Source: Eubacterium sp.
GTDB taxonomy: Bacteria; Bacillota_A; Clostridia; Lachnospirales; Lachnospiraceae
Reading direction: 5' to 3'
Assembly (NCBI GenBank): GCA_024687845.1
Contig: JAILEL010000117.1
Location: forward strand, 1-17,388
DNA length: 17,388 nt
Shown: piece after piece, positions 1-5,624 of the stretch
How the letters are laid out: each line of letters starts with the position of its first letter
Position numbering within the stretch: position 1 is the stretch's first letter
The notes under the pieces: generated by a model
Told to the model about the DNA's origin: nothing
Databases searched by the model: none
Seen by the model: the letters and a program-made list of their open reading frames with translations, nothing else
Program-made: the position numbers and the translations under genes

Positions 1-102
1 AAGTGAGAGCTTAGCAAGCGAAGCGTCCGTTAGGGCACCGCGCCTGTGCGAGAGCTGAGTCGAGAAAAGCATTGTGGCAGATGCGAGGCGGCTTGTAAGA
101 CT
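1..102. other. GC-richer non-coding segment at window start
   Basis: This stretch is clearly richer in G and C than the AT-rich bases after it. It contains a loose direct repeat, GAGAGCTTAG at 5-14 and GAGAGCTGAG at 50-59. One frame is open from base 2 to a TGA at 56-58 (18 codons), so it could be the tail of an upstream gene, but nothing in it is recognisable. I see no promoter in it. Confidence 0.3.
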
Positions 103-133
103 AAATTCCGGCAAAAGTGGAATTTACTTTTTT
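103..133 (+). terminator. Terminator-like hairpin upstream of rpsF
   Basis: The arms AAATTCCG (103-110) and TGGAATTT (118-125) pair over 8 bp, including one G-T pair, around a 7-nt loop. A run of six T follows at 128-133. It probably ends a transcript entering from the left and insulates the ribosomal operon. The stem is AT-rich, so efficiency is uncertain. Confidence 0.5.
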
Positions 134-168
134 ATTTAACGGGAATTAGGCATTTATAAAAAAACTCC

Positions 169-197
169 TTGCTTTTTATTTTGTTATATGTTAGATT
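169..197 (+). promoter_or_regulatory. Candidate promoter of rpsF-ssb-rpsR
   Basis: TTGCTT (169-174) is followed after 17 nt by TAGATT (192-197), with a TG one base upstream of the -10 (189-190), the extended -10 pattern. Transcription would start near 204, giving a leader of about 130 nt before rpsF. The -10 box is not perfect, so the assignment is moderate. Confidence 0.45.
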
Positions 198-238
198 AAT
201 GGTCTGTGATGTTATAAATATCCTTGTTTTCGTGCGCA

Positions 239-274
239 CCGATTTCGGAAATCCCGGCGATTTTTATGAATCGG
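239..274 (+). promoter_or_regulatory. Structured rpsF leader, possible S6:S18 autoregulatory site
   Basis: CCGATT (239-244) can pair with AATCGG (269-274). Shorter alternatives compete with it: GATTT/AAATC at 241-253, and CGATT/AATCG at 258-273. A CCCGGC lies inside the fold. Many bacteria carry an S6:S18-binding hairpin with a conserved CCG just upstream of rpsF, and the position fits. I could not match the consensus in detail, so the call rests mainly on location and foldability. Confidence 0.3.
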
Positions 275-335
275 CTATGGGTTGATGAATCAATTTAGGC
301 ATGAAAACCAACAAGTCCATAAGGAGGTGCAAAGA

Positions 336-623
336 ATGAATAAGTATGAGATCGCGTTAGTTGTCAGCTCTAAGATTGATGATGATGCAAGAACTGCTAC
401 TCTTGAAAGATTAAAGCATCGTATCGAGAGATCAGGCAGCACTATCACTGACATCGATGAGAGAGGCAAGCAGAGACTTGCATATGAGATTCAGGACATG
501 ATCGAGGGTTATTACTACTTCATCCACTTTGAAGGTCCGGATGAAGCTCCTCAGTACATTGAGTCCCATGTTCGTATCTATGAGAACGTTATCAGATATC
601 TTATAGTTAGACAGGACGCTTAG
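336..623 (+). CDS. rpsF: Small ribosomal subunit protein bS6
   Basis: The 95-residue product starts MNKYEIALVV and has the usual S6 length. S6 is a 30S platform protein that binds 16S rRNA together with S18, encoded two genes downstream. The start at 336 is chosen because AAGGAGG (321-327) sits at ideal spacing; an in-frame upstream ATG at 282 would add 18 unlike residues and lacks such a site. The KYEIALVV opening strand and the central motif with GYYYFIHFEG are typical. The protein lacks the long acidic or glutamate-rich tail of some proteobacterial S6 proteins. It is the first gene of the conserved rpsF-ssb-rpsR cluster, 30 bases before ssb, and probably feeds back on its own leader. Confidence 0.97.
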   Translation: MNKYEIALVVSSKIDDDARTATLERLKHRIERSGSTITDIDERGKQRLAYEIQDMIEGYYYFIHFEGPDEAPQYIESHVRIYENVIRYLIVRQDA

Positions 624-653
624 TTATTATTTATATAATAGGAGGAGTCCTGA

Positions 654-1112
654 ATGAATAAAGTAATTTTAATGGGTCGTCTTACAAGAGACCCTGATGT
701 TAGATATTCCAATTCACAGAATGGTGAGCAGCTTGCTATTGCAAGATATACTCTTGCTGTTGATCGTAGAAATGTTAGAAGAAATGCTGGTGACAATCAG
801 CAGTCAGCAGATTTTATTCCATGTGTTGCATTTGGCAGAACAGGTGAGTTTGCTGAAAAGTACTTCAGACAGGGAACAAAGGTTGCTATTACAGGTCGTA
901 TCCAGACTGGTTCTTATACTAATAAGGACGGTCAGAAGGTATATACCACTGAAGTAGTCGTAGAAGAGCAGGAATTTGCTGAAAGTAAGGGCGCAGGCAG
1001 TCAGTCACAGGGCGGCTATGAACCACAGGCAGCACCAGCTCCAGAAATGGCAAGCGCTGAAGGATTTATGAATATTCCTGAAGGAATCGAGAACGATTTA
1101 CCATTCAAGTAA
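654..1112 (+). CDS. ssb: Single-stranded DNA-binding protein SSB
   Basis: This 152-residue protein begins MNKVILMGRLTRDPDVRY, the standard opening of bacterial SSB. It carries one OB fold over about residues 1-110, including the motifs DFIPCVAFGRTGEFAEKYF and KVAITGRIQTGSY. A Gln/Gly/Ala-rich linker (about 113-140) precedes a short acidic tip. SSB coats single-stranded DNA as a tetramer and recruits replication and repair proteins through its C-terminus. The tip here reads DLPFK, with a lysine after the usual terminal phenylalanine. AGGAGG lies about 8 nt before the ATG. The gene sits between rpsF and rpsR, as in most Firmicutes, and is probably co-transcribed with them. Confidence 0.97.
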   Translation: MNKVILMGRLTRDPDVRYSNSQNGEQLAIARYTLAVDRRNVRRNAGDNQQSADFIPCVAFGRTGEFAEKYFRQGTKVAITGRIQTGSYTNKDGQKVYTTEVVVEEQEFAESKGAGSQSQGGYEPQAAPAPEMASAEGFMNIPEGIENDLPFK

Positions 1113-1159
1113 AGTGAAAAGTGTAGTTCAAGCGGTTTTGATAATTGGAGGATAATAAA

Positions 1160-1420
1160 ATGCCATACAATAAAGAAGCTGGAGCAGCACCTATGAGAAG
1201 AAGACCTATTCATAGAAGAAAAAAGGTTTGTGTATTCTGCTCCGATACTAATCAGGTAATTGATTATAAAGACGTAAATCTTCTTAAGAAGTACGTTTCT
1301 GAAAGAGGAAAGATTCTTCCTCGTCGTATCACAGGTAACTGTGCAAAGCACCAGAGAGAGCTTACAGTTGCTATTAAGAGAGCAAGACAGGTTGCTCTTA
1401 TCCCTTACGTAAATGAGTAA
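1160..1420 (+). CDS. rpsR: Small ribosomal subunit protein bS18, zinc-ligand type
   Basis: The 86-residue product contains the S18 core ([16 protein letters not shown]), which binds 16S rRNA next to S6 on the 30S platform. The start at 1160 is chosen over the in-frame TTG at 1145 because TTGGAGG lies just upstream of the ATG at good spacing. A CVFC pair near residues 24-27 and a later CAKH give a CxxC...CxxH set, as in the S18 form thought to bind zinc (C+ paralogue); forms lacking these cysteines exist for low-zinc conditions. It is the last gene of the operon and is followed 51 bases later by a strong terminator. Confidence 0.96.
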   Translation: MPYNKEAGAAPMRRRPIHRRKKVCVFCSDTNQVIDYKDVNLLKKYVSERGKILPRRITGNCAKHQRELTVAIKRARQVALIPYVNE

Positions 1421-1471
1421 ATTTTTAGTTTATTCAAAAATCTGAAGGATAATAAGGATAATAAAAAATGG

Positions 1472-1514
1472 CACTATCCATGTTTTAATGATAAAATATG
1501 GGTAGTGTTTTTTT
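1472..1514 (+). terminator. Intrinsic terminator of the rpsF operon
   Basis: A 16-bp stem pairs 1472-1487 with 1492-1507, with two G-T pairs and no mismatch, around the loop ATGA. Seven T follow at 1508-1514. This is a textbook rho-independent terminator. Confidence 0.93.
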
Positions 1515-1563
1515 GTCCTATGGCTATATACGGAAAATGTATAAGGGGTTGGAGGAATCGAGA

Positions 1564-1638
1564 ATGAAAATAGTAAATCAGAAAAAAGAATTTGAAATTG
1601 AGCAAAAAAATATTTTGGGGAAACAAGTATTAACCTGA
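1564..1638 (+). CDS. Putative 24-residue peptide or gene remnant
   Basis: An ATG at 1564 follows GGAGG (1551-1555) by 8 nt, an excellent ribosome binding site. The frame runs 24 codons (beginning MKIVNQKKEFEIEQ, lysine- and glutamate-rich) to TGA at 1636-1638. The stop lies inside the left arm of the palindrome at 1630-1664. I do not recognise the sequence. It could be a leader peptide for the downstream AAA+ gene, a small protein, or the N-terminal stub of a lost gene. No convincing promoter is visible between it and the terminator at 1514. Confidence 0.35.
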   Translation: MKIVNQKKEFEIEQKNILGKQVLT

Positions 1639-1664
1639 ATTATTCAATGAATAATTCAGGTTAA
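1630..1664. repeat. Perfect 16-bp palindrome with 3-nt loop
   Basis: TTAACCTGAATTATTC (1630-1645) is the exact reverse complement of 1649-1664, separated by AAT. No T-run follows on either strand, so it is not a classical terminator. It lies 30 bases before the -35 box of the next promoter and overlaps the stop codon of the mini-ORF. A protein-binding site or an RNA-stabilising hairpin are both possible. Confidence 0.7.
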
Positions 1665-1694
1665 AGATTAAATAAATCACCAGTGCTTATGAGC

Positions 1695-1722
1695 TTGAAA
1701 AAAACTCCCTATTGATTATAAT
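1695..1722 (+). promoter_or_regulatory. Promoter of the AAA+ ATPase gene
   Basis: TTGAAA (1695-1700) and a perfect TATAAT (1717-1722) are 16 nt apart. This is a strong sigma-A type promoter. It leaves a leader of roughly 100 nt, which contains a weak AAGTTCT/AGAACTT pairing at 1744-1772. Confidence 0.72.
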
Positions 1723-1828
1723 TATAGAGTACTGAACAGTCACAAGTTCTGTTTTTCTTATTAAGAGAACTTGATTTAATAATAGATTTTTGGCTGTTAT
1801 CTTAAATGAATTAAGTGAAGGGACAAAC

Positions 1829-3304
1829 ATGATTGATTATAATTTGAAAAATAAAGTTGATGCTACATTCCGCCTGATGGATGAGGTTCAAAACTCAAAT
1901 CCTCAGCTTACTGAGACTACTGGGATGACTTGCAGGGAAATGCTAAAATATAATTTGTTACAGTTTATAGGCTTTCTTTTTGAGTCGGATGGAACTGATG
2001 GAAGACAGGAGATTACATTTATAAGTGATTATCTTGGAACCATAATGAATATTTCCCAGTTTTTGAACTTTAAATATGGGAAATGTATGGACAAAGAGTT
2101 TATTAATACGCCTCCAAGAGTAATGCTTTATCTCGCAAAGCACGATATGTCTGGCGGGATAAAAGCACCGAGCGGACGTCCTGTATCAAAAGAGGTTGTA
2201 GAGCTTTTTAAGGAAATTGGAGCATCATATGTTGCGATAAATGGTGAGACGGTTACTGAACTTGCAAATCTTTCAAATTACACTATCATGCTGGACGATT
2301 TTCTTAAACAGTATGGACTTTATTTTACTGATGGATATGTAAGTAAAAACAATCCAAAGAGTAAAAATCTTAGAAATGATAATACTCCAAAGGCAGGAAA
2401 CAGGCCGGGTGCAGCTGTTTCTACTTCGAATAAAACAGGAGCTTCTAAAACAAATGCTGCACAGACAGAGGAAGCAGCTGCTCAGCCAGAGGAAACTCTT
2501 GAACAGCTTATGGAAGAACTGAATGCTTTGGTTGGCCTTAAGTCTGTAAAACAGGATCTTACCAATCTTATTAATCTGGTAAAGATTCGTAAACTTCGTG
2601 AAGAGAGAGGGATGAAGCAGCCGGACATTACTCTTCATCTTGTTTTTTCAGGAAATCCTGGAACAGGAAAGACTACAGTTGCCAGACTTCTTGCAAAAAT
2701 ATATAAAGTTCTTGGCGTTGTAAGCCAGGGACAGCTTATTGAGGTTGACCGCTCTAATCTCGTAGCCGGCTTTGTTGGGCAGACTGCTGCTCAGACAGCA
2801 GAAATAGTGGAAAGCGCTATTGGCGGAATTCTTTTTATAGATGAAGCCTATACGCTTATTAAGAAGGGTGATGAGAAAGACTTCGGTCAGGAAGCGGTTG
2901 ATACTCTACTTAAAATTATGGAAGATAATCGAGATGATCTTATCGTAATCGTAGCAGGTTATACTGATAAGATGGAGGAATTCGTTAATTCTAATCCAGG
3001 TCTTAAATCAAGATTTAACAAATATATTTTCTTCAATGACTATTCAGGCGTTGAGCTAACTCAAATATTTGATTCTATGGCTCAGAAGCAGGAATATATT
3101 CCTGATGAGGAAGCAAAGGTCTATATTAAAGAATTTCTTACAAAGCGTGCAAAAGCTCATGAGGAGAATTTTGCAAATGCACGAGAAGTGCGAAATTATC
3201 TTGAGAGATGTATCCAGAAGCAGGCAACCCGTATAGTAAATATAGAAAATATAAGTGATGAAGATCTGAGAACCCTCAAATTAGAGGACGTCAAAGAAAA
3301 ATAA
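1829..3304 (+). CDS. AAA+ ATPase, CbxX/CfxQ (SpoVK-like) family, with novel N-terminal domain
   Basis: The 491-residue protein has a C-terminal AAA+ module (about 225-480). Walker A is GNPGTGKTT (275-283), Walker B is ILFIDEA (334-340), and the arginine finger is in SRF (394-396). The AGY motif (376-378) and the AREVRNYLE segment are typical of the CbxX/CfxQ family, which includes SpoVK and EccA and acts as remodelling ATPases. Residues 1-170 form a separate domain I cannot assign; a stretch with DGTDGRQEITFI faintly recalls TerB-type helical proteins. A low-complexity Ala/Gln/Thr/Asn linker (about 172-222) joins the two. The start at 1829 has GAAGGGA upstream; the in-frame TTG at 1790 lacks a good site. 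The substrate is unknown. The MATE gene follows after 21 bases, so the two may be co-transcribed. Confidence 0.88.
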   Translation: MIDYNLKNKVDATFRLMDEVQNSNPQLTETTGMTCREMLKYNLLQFIGFLFESDGTDGRQEITFISDYLGTIMNISQFLNFKYGKCMDKEFINTPPRVMLYLAKHDMSGGIKAPSGRPVSKEVVELFKEIGASYVAINGETVTELANLSNYTIMLDDFLKQYGLYFTDGYVSKNNPKSKNLRNDNTPKAGNRPGAAVSTSNKTGASKTNAAQTEEAAAQPEETLEQLMEELNALVGLKSVKQDLTNLINLVKIRKLREERGMKQPDITLHLVFSGNPGTGKTTVARLLAKIYKVLGVVSQGQLIEVDRSNLVAGFVGQTAAQTAEIVESAIGGILFIDEAYTLIKKGDEKDFGQEAVDTLLKIMEDNRDDLIVIVAGYTDKMEEFVNSNPGLKSRFNKYIFFNDYSGVELTQIFDSMAQKQEYIPDEEAKVYIKEFLTKRAKAHEENFANAREVRNYLERCIQKQATRIVNIENISDEDLRTLKLEDVKEK

Positions 3305-3325
3305 AACTGGCAGAAGGAAAAAACT

Positions 3326-4729
3326 ATGGCAGAGAAGACACAGTCTCGTCGTGAGATGCTCACACAGACTCCGGTTCCACAGCTGATAATCAAGCTTTCA
3401 ATACCTACTATCATCAGTATGCTGGTAACTGCATTTTACAATTCAGCAGATACATATTTTGTAGGCAGGATATCTACCGAGGCAACAGCAGCGGTAGGTC
3501 TTGTTTTTTCTGCCATGGCAATTATTCAGGCACTTGGCTTTTTCGCCGGCCATGGCTCCGGCAATTATCTTTCAAGGATGCTGGGAGCAGATAAAAAGAA
3601 GGAAGCAAATGAAATGGCTTCCACTGGTTTTGCGCTTGCTCTTATAATGGGTGTAACTGTGGCTATAGTTGGAAATATTTTCTTAAAACCAATTGCCGAG
3701 TGGCTGGGGGCAACTCCTACAACACTTGCAGATACGCAAAACTATCTGAGAATTATTCTACTTGGTGCTCCATTTATGATGTGTCAGTTCGTAATAAATA
3801 ATCAGCTTCGTTTTCAGGGAAGTGCAATGTATGCAATGATTGGTCTGATGTGCGGAGCAGTGATAAATGTGATGCTGGACCCACTTCTTATTTTAGTGGC
3901 TGGTCTGGGGGTTACAGGAGCGGCCTTAGCAACTGTTTTTGGCCAGATGACCAGCTTCGTGGTTTTATTCATAGGAAGCACAAAAGGAGAAAACATCAGG
4001 CTTAGTATTAAAAATGTTCATTTAAATGGACATTATTTGCTGGAAATATTGAATGGAGGGTTTCCATCCCTTTGCAGACAGGGACTTGCAGCCGTTGCAA
4101 CACTTTTGCTTAATAAATTCGCTGGAAACCTTGGAGGAGATGCTGCGATTGCTGGCATGTCCATAGTTACTAGAGTTATGCTGATGATGTCAGCAGCATT
4201 AATTGGTTTTGGTCAGGGATACCAGCCTGTCTGCTCCTTTAATTTTGGAGCAGGAATATATAGCAGAGTCCGTGAGGGTTATTTTTTCTGTGTAAAATGG
4301 GGAACTATATTTCTTACATTTCTCGGAGTAGTATGCTTTGTATTTGCCCCAGATATAATAGGATGGTTCAGACCAGATCCGGATGTTATCGCTGTGGGAA
4401 AGGTTGCACTCAGATGTCAGTCCTGTGTTGTACCACTTTCTGCATTTATTGTGATGTCAAATATGATGCTTCAGTCAATGGGTAAGGGTAAAAAAGCAAG
4501 CGTTACAGCCTCCGCAAGAAATGGAATCTGCTTTATTCCTCTTATTCTGATACTTCCTCAGTTCCTTGGAATTCTGGGAGTGGAGATAACCCAGACCTGC
4601 GCTGATATATTATCAGTTTTGATTACTATACCACTGGTTTCATCCGAGCTTAAGCTTCTTGGAAAGCAGGATGATGTAGAAACATCTGAAAAACAGGAAG
4701 ATACGGAGTCACAGAAGCTTGAGAATTAA
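3326..4729 (+). CDS. MATE-family multidrug/cation antiporter
   Basis: This 467-residue protein consists of about twelve hydrophobic segments arranged as two homologous halves, the MATE fold. The opening QTPVPQLIIKLSIPTIISML and the motif FYNSADTYFVGRIS are characteristic of the bacterial MATE branch often annotated as MepA/DinF-like. Such proteins expel drugs or metabolites across the membrane using Na+ or H+ gradients; the substrate cannot be told from sequence. An AGAAGG site lies about 8 nt before the ATG. The C-terminal tail is short, cytosolic and acidic (rich in E, D, Q, K). The gene follows the AAA+ ATPase by 21 bases. Its 3' end carries the -35 box of the next promoter. Confidence 0.93.
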   Translation: MAEKTQSRREMLTQTPVPQLIIKLSIPTIISMLVTAFYNSADTYFVGRISTEATAAVGLVFSAMAIIQALGFFAGHGSGNYLSRMLGADKKKEANEMASTGFALALIMGVTVAIVGNIFLKPIAEWLGATPTTLADTQNYLRIILLGAPFMMCQFVINNQLRFQGSAMYAMIGLMCGAVINVMLDPLLILVAGLGVTGAALATVFGQMTSFVVLFIGSTKGENIRLSIKNVHLNGHYLLEILNGGFPSLCRQGLAAVATLLLNKFAGNLGGDAAIAGMSIVTRVMLMMSAALIGFGQGYQPVCSFNFGAGIYSRVREGYFFCVKWGTIFLTFLGVVCFVFAPDIIGWFRPDPDVIAVGKVALRCQSCVVPLSAFIVMSNMMLQSMGKGKKASVTASARNGICFIPLILILPQFLGILGVEITQTCADILSVLITIPLVSSELKLLGKQDDVETSEKQEDTESQKLEN

Positions 4730-4747
4730 CTATGAATTGTATATAAT
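4719..4747 (+). promoter_or_regulatory. Promoter of hisA-yfhO
   Basis: TTGAGA (4719-4724) and TATAAT (4742-4747) are separated by exactly 17 nt. The -35 box lies inside the last codons of the MATE gene. The predicted start, near 4754, falls in the loop of the dyad at 4736-4771. Confidence 0.75.
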
Positions 4748-4771
4748 GACATAAGTGTCATTACATACAAT
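4736..4771. promoter_or_regulatory. Dyad overlapping the hisA -10 box, candidate operator
   Basis: ATTGTAT (4736-4742) pairs with ATACAAT (4765-4771), and TAATGACA (4744-4751) pairs with TGTCATTA (4756-4763). There is one mismatched pair between the two blocks and a TAAG centre. It spans the -10 box and the expected start site, where a dimeric repressor would block transcription. As RNA it could also be a hairpin, but no T-run follows, which argues against a terminator. Confidence 0.55.
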
Positions 4772-4807
4772 ATTTGTTAGTGGTTACAAAAAGGGGGATA
4801 TTTTATT

Positions 4808-5593
4808 ATGAAGTTCAGACCTTGTATTGATATTCATGATGGGAAGGTAAAGCAGTTAATTGGTGGCACTCTTGATGATAAGACTGGCGCAGAGACTAAT
4901 TTTGTGTCAGAGCAGGAAGCTACCTTTTTTGGACGACTCTATAGGAATTGTAAACTTCCAGGGGGACATATCATTTTGCTAAATAAGGGCGGCACGCCAG
5001 AATATACGGAAGATATTCGGGCGGCTTCTCTTGCTATGAATGAATATCCTGGTGGATTCATGATCGGTGGTGGCGTAACAGCAGAAAACGCAGAAAGCTA
5101 TATAGCTTTAGGGGCTTCTCATGTTATTGTTACTTCTTATGTTTTCAGAGATGGACTTATAGATTTTGACAGACTAAATGAACTGGTAGGTCTTGTTGGA
5201 AAGAATCATCTCGTACTTGACCTGTCCTGCAGAAAAAAGCCGGGAACAAATGAGTATTACATTGTAACAGATCGCTGGCAGAAATACACTGAAACCCAGC
5301 TTAATCATGAAACTCTGGATATGCTGAAGGATTATGCTGATGAGTACCTTATTCATGCAGTTGATGTTGAGGGAAAACAGCAGGGCATGGATAGAGAACT
5401 GATTGAAATTCTTGGTTCTTGGGAAATGAGTATTCCTGTAACTTATGCAGGTGGTGTGGCCAGCTTTGATGACCTTCAAGTCATTCGTGATATAGGAAAA
5501 GGAAAGATTGATGTTTCAATCGGAAGCGCGCTTACAATATTTGGCGGCAATATGGAGCTAAGCGAAGTATTGGATTATATCAACAAAAAATAA
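4808..5593 (+). CDS. hisA: Eukaryote-type HisA (ProFAR isomerase)
   Basis: The product is a 261-residue (beta-alpha)8 barrel. HisA catalyses the Amadori rearrangement of ProFAR to PRFAR, step four of histidine biosynthesis. The sequence follows the eukaryotic form (yeast HIS6, TIGRFAM eukaryotic-type HisA) rather than usual bacterial HisA. Diagnostic blocks are CIDIHDGKVKQLIGGTL near the N-terminus, DLSCRK (138-143), LIHAVDVEG (181-189), YAGGV (213-217) and the FGG near 245-247. D8 and D138 are likely the catalytic acid/base pair, and IGGG (86-89) and AGG (214-216) the phosphate grips. AGGGGG lies about 11 nt before the ATG. No other his gene is adjacent; YfhO follows 31 bases later, so the gene stands outside a his operon. 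Confidence 0.9.
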   Translation: MKFRPCIDIHDGKVKQLIGGTLDDKTGAETNFVSEQEATFFGRLYRNCKLPGGHIILLNKGGTPEYTEDIRAASLAMNEYPGGFMIGGGVTAENAESYIALGASHVIVTSYVFRDGLIDFDRLNELVGLVGKNHLVLDLSCRKKPGTNEYYIVTDRWQKYTETQLNHETLDMLKDYADEYLIHAVDVEGKQQGMDRELIEILGSWEMSIPVTYAGGVASFDDLQVIRDIGKGKIDVSIGSALTIFGGNMELSEVLDYINKK

Positions 5594-5624
5594 TCAATTA
5601 CAAGGAATTATAAATATCAATAAG

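Noticed and set aside
282..335. Longer rpsF from an upstream ATG at 282
   Set aside because: It would add 18 residues unlike any S6 N-terminus and would lie over the AAGGAGG that serves the ATG at 336.
1016..1351. Minus-strand frames such as the one across ssb and rpsR, and those opposite other genes
   Set aside because: They lie wholly or largely opposite convincing + strand genes, lack ribosome sites, and their translations look like antisense of those genes.
1630..1664. Palindrome read as a transcription terminator
   Set aside because: The stem is strong but no T-run follows on either strand.
4736..4771. Dyad read as the terminator of the MATE gene
   Set aside because: No run of T follows, and it overlaps a well-spaced -10 box; an operator is the better reading.
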